A stretch of 64,000 bases of DNA, from NCBI GenBank assembly GCA_023374045.1, contig CM041776.1, positions 45,452,171 through 45,516,170 on the forward strand, read 5' to 3'. Shown here one piece after another: positions 1 through 11,700 of this stretch. Under the pieces are notes generated by a model. That model was not told the DNA's origin. It saw only the letters and a list, made by a program, of their open reading frames with translations, and did not search any database. This DNA comes from Limonium bicolor (Eukaryota; Streptophyta; Magnoliopsida; Caryophyllales; Plumbaginaceae). A program made the translations under genes and the position numbers. Position 1 is the first letter of the stretch. Each line of letters starts with the position of its first letter.

Positions 1-322
1 TTATCTATTGTTTCGTGTTTCTAGCCAGTGAGCCAGTTATCAGTTCTAAGTGTTAGCTCTGTAAGATGTGAGTTTCTGAGATGTGGGAGCGTTTCATCTG
101 TGTTTAGAGTTACGTGTAGTAATTTTCTGCTTGTCCTTCTGTCAGTCCATCAGTTGAGGGTTCTGGGCTAAGTGTTAACTCCCCGTGATGGTTGACCATT
201 AGATCTGCGAGGTTCCTTCTGTATGTCTCGGCAACTGTAATATTCCAGCACATGGTGTGCATTTGCTCATGTTCTGGGTATCATCGAACTTCGAGGACGA
301 AATTCATTTTAAGGGGGTATAT
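1..322 (+). mobile_element. 3' untranslated internal end of a Ty3/gypsy element
   Basis: No conserved protein is visible here. The stretch ends in a stem-loop and polypurine tract directly abutting an LTR, so it is the 3' untranslated part of a plus-strand Ty3/gypsy retrotransposon whose coding part lies left of the window. The short open frame at 192-416 crosses the PPT into the LTR and has no recognisable domain. Confidence 0.7.
286..322 (+). promoter_or_regulatory. Stem-loop and polypurine tract before 3' LTR
   Basis: Arms GAACTTCG (286-293) and CGAAATTC (298-305) flank the loop AGGA, with one mispair. The purine tract AAGGGGGTAT (311-320) follows and the LTR begins at 323. The TTCGAGGACGAA-plus-PPT arrangement is the usual plus-strand primer region of plant Ty3/gypsy elements. 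RNase H is expected to leave an RNA primer here. Confidence 0.8.
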
Positions 323-1194
323 TGTTATGCCCCAATTTTTTTTTTATTTATTTAATTACCTTATTTCGTTTCTTATTCGCAGAGAGGAGCTTATTATCAT
401 TTTGATCTTATGTTAGTTCGTCTTTGGTATAATTTTGGTTTATGTATTCGTTTGAGTAAGGAGGATTACATTTCTCTTACTATTTTTTTGTTATTTATTA
501 AGTAGTAGAGAGGGGTCATTATTGTTAATTCACTTCCTCTTCCTTCTGTTATTTATTTATTAACTAGTAAAGGGATTTCTAATTTATTCTTTCCTTTCCC
601 TCTCATTTACTATCAATACATATCGATAGTTTTTGTCGTGCTTCCTCCCTCTCGTTCTGCACTCATCCTTAACCTCTCTTGGTTTCCTTCCTTCTCTCAA
701 TCCTCAATCTTCTTTCATTTGCTGATCATCGGAGAGTTGCGATGTGGAATTCTGTTAGACAATCAGTCGACTTCCAGGCTCGTAGAGCAAAGCATGATTC
801 TATCCTTGTCGAGTTCCCCTTCTCCTTCCTGATTTTTGTGTTGAGTCCGGAAGCGTGCAGTTCGAGAGTTCATGGTTTCGGGTTGGGATTCGAGTGGAGA
901 TCATTGTCGGGTCCGTAGAGATCGCTTAGCGTCGGATGTGAGGTAGGTGGTGAATGGATTCGGGTGTGTGTGTTCAAGCACGGGGATTTCGGTGTTGTTC
1001 GTTTTCCGTATATGGTTGTTTGATTCTCTGATTGTGTTGGTTCTGACTGATTTCGTGTTGCGTTTTTAATCTGTCAAAACCCCATGGTAATGCATTTTTG
1101 TTGTGCTACTTTTCTATGATTAATTATGTGTAAATTGTGGAAGATTTTAGCCATTGATGTGTTCTTCATACGTCATTGAATTCTACAGTTTTTA

Positions 1195-1475
1195 CAATGT
1201 CTGAACTTGTGTCTGGACATGTAAGTCCGGAGGCGGCTTCAGACGCCTTCAATTTGCCGTGTTTTGTGTGGTGTCCGGACGTGAAGCGAGGACGAGTTCT
1301 GGGTTTCTGTTCGACTTGTGTCCGAACATGTAAGCCCGGACACAAGTTCGGACACTTCTATCCCTGTCTTGCGTACCTTGTCCGGACATGTAAGTCTGGA
1401 CACAAGTCCGGACGTTTGTATTTTCCGTCTTCGGCATGTGTCCGGACAAGCAAGGTCGTTCACATGTCGGGACAC
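1195..1475. repeat. Hairpin minisatellite with GTCCGGAC core
   Basis: The self-complementary octamer GTCCGGAC and one-base variants recur about eight times, joined by ACATGTAAG or ACAAG spacers, so neighbouring copies pair as stems. Examples start near 1276, 1320, 1379 and 1439. Short open frames on both strands are by-products of the palindromic repeat. Confidence 0.8.
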
Positions 1476-1482
1476 GTGTCTA

Positions 1483-3091
1483 TTTTTGCATAATTTCTTC
1501 GTGTTAACTCTGTTTTGAGTGCCGTTTGCGGCGTTGGTTTCCTTTCAGTGTGTACTATCTATTGGGATGTGTTTTAGCTGGTGAATATGAGTTTTGCATT
1601 CTGAATATCTCTATTTAGTTTCCGATCCCGGTCTTGCTCTAGTGGAGCGTTTGAGCTTCTGTTTTCTGTTTGTCTTTGTACGTGGTATTCGGTATACAAC
1701 TTTGGCTCTCTTGTGACTTCTGATATGTTTTGATAAGATTCTACTTTATGCTCTGTTCTGTCTGTTAAGGCTTTTGCGCTATTTTGCAAAGCTTCTATTT
1801 TGGGACCTAGATGTTTAGCTTCTAAGCCCTGGATAGACGGGTCGGGCTGTCTCGTAGCATGCTACACAAGAATTCCTTTTGTTTTTCCCTCAGGTTCCCT
1901 TCTGTCTATCTCCCAGGTCCCTTGGATGTTTAGTGATCGACGGGTCCATAGTCATCTCATTGACTTCTGTGTAGATCTACGGATCCATATGGCCATGGCA
2001 TTGCCCTTCTGATGTGTCAGCTGGTGTCTAGTGTCCCACTTCTGTTTTGTTAAGCTCTCTGTTTCTGTTCTGATCTGCTCCTTATCTGATTTGGGAAATG
2101 TTCTTCCTCTATCTGATTTTCGCTTCGACTTTTGATCAGTTTTGTTAAGCTATGTATATGTATATGTTCAGTATATGTTTTGAGCATGCTCAGCTGATGA
2201 AGTTATCACTTGCTGAGCTAAAGTTTGGCTCACCCTTATTTCCATCTGATTTGCAGGTTTAAGCTTTTGTTTGGAGGTTCCGCTCTGTTTTTGCATAACT
2301 TCTTCATCTTAACTCCATTTTGAGTGTCGTTTGCGGTGTTGGTTTCCTTTCAGTGTGTATTATCTATTGGGATGTGTTTTAGCTGGTGAATATGAGTTTT
2401 GCATTCTGAATATCTCTATTGTTTCCGATCTCGGTCTTGCTCTAGAGGAGCGTTTGAGCTTCTGTTTTCTATTTGGTCTTCATACGTGATATTCGGTATA
2501 CAACTTTGGCTCTCTTCTGACTTCTGATATGTTTTGATAAGATTCTACTTTATGCTCTATTTTGTCTGTTAAGGCTTTTGCGCTGTTTTGCAAAGCTTCT
2601 ATTTTAGGACCTAGATGTTTAGCTTCTAAGCCTTGGATAGTCGGGTCGGGCTGTCTCGTAGCATGCTACGCAGGAATTCCTTTTGTTTTTCCCTCGGGTT
2701 CCCTTCTGTCTGTCTCCCAGGTCCCTTGGATGTTTAGTGACCGACGGGTCCGTAGTCATCTTATTGACTTCTGTGTGGATCTACGGATCCATATGGACAT
2801 GGCGTTGCCCTTCTGATGTGTCAGCTGGTGTCTAGTGTCCCACATCTGTTTTGTTAAGCTCTCTGTTTTTATTCTGATCTGCTCCATATCTGATTTGGAA
2901 ATCTTTTTCCTCTGTCTGATTTTCGCTTCGACTTTTGATCAGTTTTGTTAAGCTATGTATATGTATATGTTCAGTATATGTTTTGAGCATGCTCAGCTGA
3001 TGAATTTTATCACCTGCTGAGCTAAAGTTTGGCTCACCCTTATTTCTGTCTGATTTGCAGGTTTAAGCTTTTGTTTGGAGGTTCCGCTTCG
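1483..3091 (+). repeat. 804-bp direct tandem duplication inside the LTR
   Basis: Two adjacent copies (about 1483-2287 and 2288-3091) share the same order of blocks. Both begin TTTTTGCATAA and end GGAGGTTCCGCT. Differences are mostly scattered substitutions, so the duplication is not recent. Each copy carries a branch/acceptor-like end, GATTTGCAG followed by GTTTAAGC. Matching 70-84-codon open frames in the two copies follow from the duplication and look non-coding. Confidence 0.88.
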
Positions 3092-3210
3092 TTTTTGGTT
3101 TTGCTTTTCGATTTGTACTTGTAACTGTGGCATGAGGCCTTTATGCAGTTCGGCTTGTGTTGTACTTTAGTTTGGCTTCCGCTACTTGTATAGGTTTTCT
3201 TCCACTCTGT

Positions 3211-3254
3211 AATAAATGTTTAAGCGTTGTAATCATTGGACTCAGTTAATAAAG
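3211..3254 (+). terminator. Putative LTR polyadenylation signals
   Basis: AATAAATG at 3211 and AATAAAG at 3248 lie about 110-150 bases before the LTR end, the expected place for 3'-end formation of the element's RNA. This is assigned from motif and position only. Confidence 0.4.
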
Positions 3255-3320
3255 TGTATATTGCATCTGTTTCGGGATTCGTGTTAGAGCCTTGCGTTAT
3301 TAGGTAATAGATACGCGGCG

Positions 3321-3362
3321 TGTAACGACCCAAACTCCTAGGGTGGTTTTGGGGTCGTTACA
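3321..3362 (+). repeat. Terminal hairpin at the LTR 3' end
   Basis: TGTAACGACCC at 3321 pairs with GGGTCGTTACA at the extreme LTR terminus. This makes an 11-bp perfect stem closed by a 20-base loop. The left arm also looks like a canonical gypsy LTR start, so the terminus resembles an LTR head folded against an LTR tail. Confidence 0.75.
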
Positions 3363-3706
3363 GTAGTTGATTGGGACAGTCAAATCAGTGGATCACATGA
3401 TATAAGGAGTGGGTGGACCGTGGCATCTAATTTGCCTAAAAAAAGTAATACTATTGTCCATTTGTTCTTTTTTTATTAAATTTAAATTAGGCATTTTCTT
3501 GCTTACAACGGATTGTACACATTGATGGCTAGACATGGGCTATTTGGTAACTTTCATTTCATTTTTTTTTATTTCCCTATGATCAAACAGCACCATCTCA
3601 CTCGTCACACCTCTTTTTTAAAAAAATTTGTTTAGGGATCCAGCAAACGTCAATACTAAGGTTCAAGCGAACCTTTCTTACCATATGAGTAGAATTCACA
3701 AATTTG
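3363..3706. other. Unassigned A/T-rich flank
   Basis: I see no open frame, repeat or RNA gene in this interval between the first LTR and the Stowaway element. It is probably pre-insertion flanking DNA. Confidence 0.5.
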
Positions 3707-3708
3707 TA

Positions 3709-3946
3709 CTACCTCCGTCCCACCAGCATTGTCCTGTTTGCCTTTTTGCATATTTTTCCACAACAATATTTAACATGTAAGATAAGCTAATTTTATAAAA
3801 CTAAAATCGTCAAGATATAGTTTCTTATGTAAGGAATCTATTACATAACTTAGATTTTAAAAATTATTTTACCTTATAAGTTAAATATTGAAGTCAAACA
3901 ACATGCTCAAATAGTAAACATGACATTCCAGATGGGACGGAGGTAG
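3709..3946. mobile_element. Stowaway-type MITE (Tc1/mariner)
   Basis: The 238-bp element has inverted ends CTACCTCCGTCCC at the left and the complementary GGGACGGAGGTAG at the right, flanked by TA on both sides (3707-3708, 3947-3948). TA duplication and a CTCCGTCCC-type terminus are diagnostic of plant Stowaway elements. It has no coding capacity and would depend on a mariner-like transposase. Confidence 0.92.
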
Positions 3947-4741
3947 TAACTGAAATACCCCAAACCTTGATATGTTGTTTAAATATTAAACTATGGGATG
4001 TAAAGGCTAAAAAGTGCCTTAGAAACATCAGTGAACAATTTAAACCATAGTAAATGTAGTAAAGCACTAAGACACAGTTTGAGCAAAAACATGCTCTAAG
4101 CTATGAGTGAACTTGGTTAGGACCCAAAGAGCCTACCAAGACTTAATAATATTCAATTATGATTTAATAAGGCTAATTAAGTCCTTAAGAAATTTTGGTA
4201 GACAGTTAAACCAAATAAAACACAAGAAAATACCTTAAAGTCAATAAGAGCAAAATGTGCTCTAAACTTGGGATAAATTTGTATAAGACCTAATGGTCAT
4301 ACCTATACCTTATAAATATGTTAATGAACATATTAAATCAATTACCAAAGAAAACCAAGCTTGAAAACAAGTTAAAACACAAAAAGTGCTTTAAGGAGTC
4401 TTAAAGCACGTTTTTGAAAAATTGTCTTGTAAATGAGTTTTGAATGGCTAGATGTCCATCATTACTCTTTAATTAACATGTGTACTATATAGTATCACAT
4501 TTGGAAGTCTATATCAATGGGAAATCAAAAATTTCACTTCTATGTGCCTTGTTTTTAGTGAATAGTAACTAAAATAAGCAAGTTTGTAACATATGTCATT
4601 ATAAGTGTGACAATTGGTCAACAAAGACTAAAATACCCCTTAGTATAATATGGGGGCCGGTTTTATTATGTGGTGACTCACCACCATGAGCTAGTAAAAA
4701 TTAAAGAAAGAAGGAAAAGTAAGTGAAAAGTAGAAGTTACC

Positions 4742-4749
4742 TTTATAAC
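4742..4749 (+). promoter_or_regulatory. LTR TATA box
   Basis: TTTATAAC precedes a CT-rich leader beginning about 30 bases downstream. The same block (TTTATAACAT..AAATATCT) occurs at the matching place in the minus-strand LTRs at 15927 and 25264, which supports a promoter. Confidence 0.55.
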
Positions 4750-5066
4750 ATGTAAATATCTTCCAAAAGCAATTCCAATCTTCATTCTTTCTTTCCCACT
4801 CACACCCACCATAGCCTTCTTCATCTTCTCCCAAACTCCATCGGTTTTGCTACAGCAAACCATACCATTCTCCATCTTCCTTCACTTGTAACTTCTAGCT
4901 CCATGATCCAAATTTAATTTCAAGACCACCTTTCTTCTAGTTGGAGCAAGCTCTTCACTTCTATCTTTTCAAAATTCCAAGAGCTCCATTTCGGTGCCAA
5001 GAGGAATCTCCATGGGAGGAGCTTGAGCTTATATTTCTACATACTATTGCTCTCCTTTGCTTCTAG

Positions 5067-5560
5067 GTAAGGAATCTCAAATAAAAATCATGTTTCCTCC
5101 TTGTTTTTGTCTTGACCAAGAATCACCATTAATGGTGCTCCTTGTGTTGCTTTGTACTAGCTCCATTTGAATCATTCAAGGACTTGGTGGAGTCCTCTCT
5201 TGATAGATATTCAAACTCCCTTCAAATGCCAAGGTAACCAACTATCTTAATGCTTATTGAACAATGTTAAACCTAGGGTTTATAATGAGATTAAGCTTGG
5301 AGCTTGAATACTCATTACATTGTTTGTATAATGTTTAGAAGTTGATAAGCAACTAAGCTTAGCCGATTTTAAACAAGGAAACAAGAAAGAAGTTTGAGAG
5401 GAAAAGAGGTAAATATGCTATCTCAAGGTAGTTTAAATGCCTTAGGAAAAATGAGCTTGATATGCTTAATAAAATACCTAAGGAGCCAATGGCAAATGAG
5501 CTAGTAAAATGCTCTCAAGGAGTTTATTAAGGGCATATGTATTGTTGGGTGTATTTGCAG
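5067..5560 (+). other. Intron-like segment in LTR leader
   Basis: The donor TTCTAG/GTAAGGAA and acceptor GTATTTGCAG/GTC enclose 494 bases. Equivalent pairs occur at the same place in the other family LTRs (487 and 486 bases in the minus LTRs, 595 and 597 in the LARD LTRs). A second donor-like AAGGTAACC lies near 5231. Splicing is inferred from motif and position only. Confidence 0.4.
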
Positions 5561-6369
5561 GTCAAAGGCATTATTTATGTGGGAAATTCAGTGTTTAAGT
5601 TTAATGTTATTTAAGGGCCTAAGAGCCATGTTATTTAAGGGCCTAAGTGCCAAGCAATTTAAGTTATGCACTATATTGTGATGTAGTGCTAAATGTGTGA
5701 AGTTTGTGTATAAAAATGTGTTTGATGGATTTGAGGTGCTCTTGAATGAAATAAGGTAAAAACCTAAGTGTTTGGATGTGAGCATATACAAGAGAAGCTA
5801 TGGCAAAATTTGGAAAATGTGTAAGAAGTTCTAAGTGTTTTAAGTAAGTTTTGGTGAACCAGGAAGTGTTAAAGGTGAACAAATGTTTTACTTGGGAAGA
5901 AAACATGTATTAGGGTGATTTAGAGTGATGCAAGGATTTAGGTGTTATCTTGGAAGTTCTAGGAATTCAATGTGTGTTTTGAGAATGTATTTAAGTCTTG
6001 GAGAAGTTGTTTAAGGTTTAGGAATGTTGATGTACAAGGAAGAGGTGATGTTTAGGTAAGATGTGAAAAAGGAGATTTAGTTAGTAAGAAAAGAAGTTTG
6101 AGAGATGATGTTAAGGTGTAGAGGAAACACCTTGGTATAGTGGTCATTATTGGTGAAATACCACTTAGAAATCTTAAGGAGAAGACATTCCAAGTGTTAA
6201 GAATTTTGTAAGAAATTTGTGAATGATAAGATGATTTTGGTGTGTGATTTAAAGAGTTTAGTACATGGCTAAAAGTGTGTTTGATGTGCCAAATGATGTT
6301 AGAACACGTTAGGAGGCTTGAGGAAAAGTTTGGAGAAAGTTTGACAAGTTTTGGATAACTTCTGGTGTT

Positions 6370-6615
6370 GTCCGACCCAGTGGTCCGACCCAGGGTGGGT
6401 CGGACAGCTCTGTTTTAGTCACCGGTTGGAGTTTCTGGAATGGTCCGACCCAGAGGTCTTGGGTCGGACATGGGTCGGACATGTGTGCCCTAAGTCTCTG
6501 GAATGGTCCGACCCAGATGGTTGGGTCGGACATGGGTCGGACAGGTGTATCTAAAAGACGGGAAAAGTTTCTGGAACGGTCCGACCCAGTTGTGGGTCGG
6601 ACGGTGGGTCGGACG
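6370..6615. repeat. Hairpin minisatellite with GTCCGACCC/GGGTCGGAC arms
   Basis: GTCCGACCC and its complement GGGTCGGAC alternate about ten times. The units are joined by a spacer resembling TTTCTGGAATG. Any adjacent pair can fold into a 9-bp stem. The same arms occur inverted at 14084-14350 and 23417-23677 in related LTRs. Confidence 0.85.
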
Positions 6616-7571
6616 GCCCAAAGTATGTAAAAAAAAAATTGTTTAAGGTTATAGGATGATGGGGATTATTAAGTAATGATGTTATAAGATTACTAAGGAC
6701 ATGTTAATTGAGTTATAATGACAATTTAGTGGGGAAAAGTTGTATTGAAATGTAAAAGTAAAACAAGTTAAAATGTGAAGTTATGTAACTAAGTTAACGG
6801 GAAAGGTTATAAGCATTAGACTTAAAACGATCATGATACCCCGATGTTAATAAAAATACCTGTAATGTTAACAGTTGTTCGAGAATTGCTCGAGGAACAT
6901 AAGTGGACACGATAAGTGGACTCCGGTGACAGGTATGGTTTTCTTGCAACCTGTGTCCTACCGGATTACACCGGCTTGTATGCCAATGTGTTTTTTCTGT
7001 GTGTTTGCCACGTTGTAAGATAAAACATGTAATGAGTTTACAGTAATTCATTTATGTGGCGTGTTCAACTCCGATACCATTTAACCTCGGAAGTGTTAAC
7101 CTTAGTTAACTGAGTCTAGGATCACATGAGAGTTCGGTAATCGGATTAAACGACCCGGACCATGGGACGTTCTAACCACGGCTATGCGTGTGTTAATTGT
7201 GTGATATGTGTATGTGAATGTAGGGATCTCCCTTGTGTGTTTAACCCAGTTGTAATACTGTATGGTGTGTAGTTATGATAGACTCCATAGTGGGGTTCTA
7301 ACTAATATCTAAAGTAAGTATGTACTAACAGTGGTGAGGAATCCGGTTTGGCTGGTCGCGCGTTGTTTGGGAGAGGGTATCCTTCTTAGCCTTACCCTTC
7401 TCTTTGTTATGGTTGTTTCCCTCACGGGTTATGATCTCCCATTAGCTTATTCCAAAGCTTAGCTATTCTGACTTAAGATCGGTTTAGGGGGAAACATGTG
7501 TTTGTGTGGTGTGTTCGGGCCTCCAAACCCGAACCATCTTAACTTAAGTTACTCGTCCGACTATTAGTGTA

Positions 7572-7947
7572 ACACCCCTCTCCATAATCATGATATAATC
7601 TCTCACGTAGCAATAAATAAAACGTCTCACAGCGGAAAAATAAATAACAATTACAAAACTCACTCGGGTGTCACCGGCCGTTACTCGCCCATGCGAGCAA
7701 CGCAGCCAAACTACGTCCAACTTCCAATACAAATAGACTGCTAACCACAGTGATAACGAGAAATTCCTATACATCATACTAAATCCATAATCCATAAACT
7801 TCGACCAGTGAGCGTCTACCCAATCCCGAAAAATACATAACCTTACCATAAGACCATACACCATCTTCATTACTATTCAACATCTCCAATTACCCTGTTC
7901 CTGCTCTTCAGCTCCGGCAATGATCAACAACCTGAAATGGTGCTCTT
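7572..7947 (-). mobile_element. 3' tip of a minus-strand gypsy LTR
   Basis: TGTAACACCCC followed by CAGCGGAA about 70 bases later is the inverted 3' end of this LTR family; compare 56108 and the complement of 47340-47410. The sequence diverges from the LTR at 12203, so it belongs to another subfamily. It stops after about 376 bases at a junction with minus-strand internal DNA at 7948. It could be the missing tip of the LTR that resumes at 26039. Confidence 0.6.
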
Positions 7948-8701
7948 CAGAACTTTAATTACGTAAAGTATCCATCAACGTTTTATAAATACCAATTTAA
8001 AATCCTTTTGAAAACACACAACCAAGTTCAACTTAAGCTCTTTGCTTTTATTAGCGTGGTTATTCGTGACCCCTATAGGGAGTTTCAAGAGTCATCCAAC
8101 CCTGATGTGATCAGCATCAGTGTTGAACTATCCTTCCACCCCAATTTGTGTTCGGCTTCCCTTGATCACATGCAAATCAAGTTCCACCTCCCACTTCATT
8201 TTCAAGCATCAAGTAAGTCTCATTTCCAATTTTCTATCTTTCGAATGATTCTAGTCATGATCACAACATCTCCAAAGGATAGAACTCCGTCTATCAGTTA
8301 CTCCATTCACTTTTAATCCTGTTGCCTAGGGAATCTTATTCTCACTAGGTTCTATGTCGGTATCATGCCCTTTCTTGAATCACTATATAGTATATATACA
8401 TATATATCTTATAAAATACAACACACCATTTCACCTTTATACACTGTCGGGGCTTTTGTTCCCCGGGAGTTTCTCTACTCCCCACACTTGTACTATCACA
8501 CAACTGTTAACAATACACACACTTATCACAATGGTATTCGCATCTTCTGTGCGCAATTACCACAATTAAACCATGACTGAATGGTGTATGTTACGTAACA
8601 CACACACCAATCATCAAAACAATAATATAATTTTGTGCTATGCACAATATAAGTCACATACACTACGTACACTTGTACGATAATATACACTAAGGGTTTG
8701 C

Positions 8702-8738
8702 GCTCTACCCCCCTTAAAAGGATTACGCCCACGTAATC
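8702..8738 (-). promoter_or_regulatory. Internal PPT-like tract with stem-loop, unit 1
   Basis: On the minus strand, arms GATTACG and CGTAATC with loop TGGG (8721-8738) lead into TTTTAAGGGGGGTAGAGC (8702-8719). It is the same as the unit 2 site at 18017-18054. Confidence 0.75.
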
Positions 8739-11700
8739 AATCACTAAACATTGGCTTAAATGTTCTGCCGTCGTGAAGTGTTTTAACTTCCACGCGGTCT
8801 ATTACACAATGGATTCTGATTAGAGGATCTTAACCATATTGGCGGTTTAGTTCCTAAACCAAGAATTCCCATTGGAGTTGTTTAACTCTTATTGGTTTCG
8901 ATCTGGCCTGTTAGGCTTTTAGGCGTTAATAATTAGCCATTCACTCATGTTCACCATGTACGCTCAAACTTGAATCACTGGTTCACTAGTTTCTGCTGCG
9001 AACTCTAGTGACTGTAGAGCTTAATTGCCCCTTTTGTTATTCTTACTGTATTGTACATCCCCAATTGTCACCATTCATCATGGTAAACAATGGTTTCTCA
9101 ACCGACGCGTGGTATCTCTTACCGTTAGCGAATTCGGTGAGTTATACACTTTCTATCCACTTCCATGACATTTACTGTGTATACCACTATGTATTTCACA
9201 ATGATTGACTTGCTTCTTCCGACTTACTGTCGGTTGAGATTGAGCTACTACCTAGTGTGTAGTGCTCTCTCAGCTATTTCCAATATTTGGGGTATATTCC
9301 ATACCGATTTGGTAGTTAGTGCTACTGTAGTCACTTACGTTAATCATGTCTTCACATTCGGTTTTGTACAAGTACTCTTTTATTGGTGCGGCCTTGCATT
9401 TCCTATGCATCGGCCTTTATAACATTATTCCTGTATAATTAACATGTCTCCAATTCCTAGCTATCCCACTCGATCATTATGCGCAAGTGCAATACCAAAA
9501 CACTCAGTCATACAGAGTGCAGAGGCGTAAACTCTTGACAGTAAATCCCTTATGCGATTCGCCATGGAATTCACACTGAGTTCCTCATCACACAGTACCT
9601 ACCACTGGTATTGCTCAGTTGTTAACATCACTTATCTTGCATCTCCACTGAGTTTAGCTCTTACTGGTTTTATCTGTTACATTATCGTTTGACAACATTA
9701 TACAACGGTCGCTTTGTTGCGCACCGTACCCTTACTCCTTGTATAATATCAGCTTAAATATTTATTGTCACATTAACTTCCACACATATATATTATTCAC
9801 ATTACGGTTCATCCCTCCTTTGGATGACTACTAAATGCTCCTTGAGCATCGATCATTCGAGTCACAAGCCGGCATTATTCAGCCAGGTGCTTCACTTTAT
9901 ACACATACTACTAAGCTAATTTCTCTTTCAATAACAACATGGTCAATCCTTAACATATTCTTGAACTTGATTCACATAACTACCGCTCCTGCGGTGTCGC
10001 AATATCGAGAGGTATCCCCATCTTAATGCAGTGGTTCGTTCTCCACTCTATTCACTTATACCATCAATCGAATTATATAACATATCTTGCTTATGGCTTA
10101 TAAGCCTTATTTGCCTGGAGCTGGGCTCATTGTAGGCTGTCCACACACATGTACTTCTCTGTACAATATTACATGGTTTGGATATTATTGGGCTCCATGA
10201 CAAGTCGTTGCATCACGTTTCCTTTCATGGGATGCCCCTTTGGTTTGTCAGTCCGTCTCCTGACAACTTATGTCTAAACTGGGTGTTAGTTTCAACCCTT
10301 GTGCTTCTGTCATGCATTTCATTCAACAATTGTTGATGTGAACACCCTTCAGGATTGCTCCTGGGTGTTGTTAAGTTATGCCTTTACATTGGCTCACACT
10401 TATTGGTACATTCGTTAGCTACGCCTTTCGCGTCTTTTACTGGTTATTATCTTCTGTGAAGATTAACATTTCCTGGTAGTGTAGGTATTATTCTGGGAAT
10501 TTCATCCCGTTCATTGCACATTAATGTGTCCACATTAGGCATTTGCTTGCCATGTACAAGCTGGGTCACCGTTCCAGCTAACATGTTTATCCCTAAGGAT
10601 CCTTAAGACATATGTGATGTCTTTACATAACAGTTTGTGCCCTTCGCACTTGCAACTCTTGAACATTTCCTTGAGAGGAATTCACTAATCCTTTTAGTCT
10701 TGCTAACTTAACTGAATTCCTTAACTTCAACTATCCTTGTAATCCTTAGCTCTTGCTTGATTTATACTGCTGACCGTAGACGAGTCGACTACTTCCCTTG
10801 TTTCGGACTCTTCTCGTATACATATATGGGTATCATACTGATACATTGCTACTTACCCAACTAACCCATAAGTAGGTCTGTCAGGCCCACATGCTCCTAT
10901 CGGAGTGCGGTCGTCCACAACACAGTTGGTACACTTGTAGTGTCCGTCACACGCCTAGGTGAAGTATTCTGTTGTCAACTCCCTTATATTGTCTCGTGAC
11001 AATATTCATTCCCTGCTTCCCGAACTTAATCGAGGGAAAGTTTATCCATTGTTGTATCCTTGTCAACTGTCCTTGGTTTTACTGGTTTGGTTTAAAAGAA
11101 GATTGAAAGAAGTGTTGGTTTGAAAGAAAATCTGGTTTTGAAAAGAAAAGGGTTTGAATAAATCTGGGTTTGAAAGAAAATTTTCATGGTTTCACAACAT
11201 CTTCTTACCTTAGTCAAGTCTAGCTTCTTGCTGATGGTGTACTTCCAATTACAAAGGTCAGGCTGTTAAGCCCTTCCATGGTTATAATGTTCACACTTAA
11301 CTTCGTGGTACTTTACTAAGTACTCGTAGTGGTTATAAATTTCCCGAACAGCCCTGTTATAGCAGCATTGCTATGGCAAGTGCGCCATGCTAACTGGTTA
11401 TCGGTTTAACACATAGGTTATGGTATTATTCTTACCCATACTGTCAACAGTGGCCTTGTTGGCCCTCACTGATCTTACTGCCTTGATAATAACTCTTCTA
11501 GATGACTTCTCACTGTCCTCATATGATAATCATTAACTAGGGTTTCCCATTCTGGGAGACCCCTTTGTCTTAGATTGTACCTCCTTATAGCCCGTTCCAC
11601 GCACTTGTCGTGGTTACTGGGACTTGTCTCTTGTTTGGGCACTACGTTGTAGTTCCTTTGTCGGTTGGTATACCGTTGGTGTATTATTTATCAACTGTGG

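Larger units (their letters stand above)
323..3362 (+). mobile_element. 3' LTR of a Ty3/gypsy element (3.04 kb)
   Basis: The LTR starts TGTTATGCCCC after the PPT and ends GGGGTCGTTACA, giving TG...CA ends. It holds a hairpin minisatellite (1195-1475), an internal 804-bp tandem duplication (1483-3091) and AATAAA-type signals (3211, 3248). Two acceptor-like TTTGCAG sites end at 2256 and 3060, one per duplicate. The bases after it (GTAGT) would be the target-site duplication, but the left flank is outside the window. Its sequence differs from the main LTR family further right, so it is a separate family. Confidence 0.82.
3951..7571 (+). mobile_element. Truncated 5' or solo LTR, main gypsy family
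   Basis: It starts TGAAATACCCCAAACC, the LTR head also seen at 43015 and 52913 and inverted at 26038. No PPT precedes it, so it is a 5' or solo LTR. In order it holds a TATA box (4742), a pyrimidine-rich leader, an intron-like block (5067-5560), a hairpin array (6370-6615) and the conserved GGTGACAGGTATGG and GTGAGGAATCCGG blocks (about 6926 and 7334). Roughly the last 950 bases of a full LTR are missing; homology stops at 7571 where a minus-strand LTR tip begins. Confidence 0.85.

Noticed and set aside
1800..2816. Paired ORFs with conserved LASKPW...MALPF translation
   Set aside because: The similarity between them comes from the 804-bp DNA duplication in the LTR; no start context, domain or codon-level conservation supports coding.
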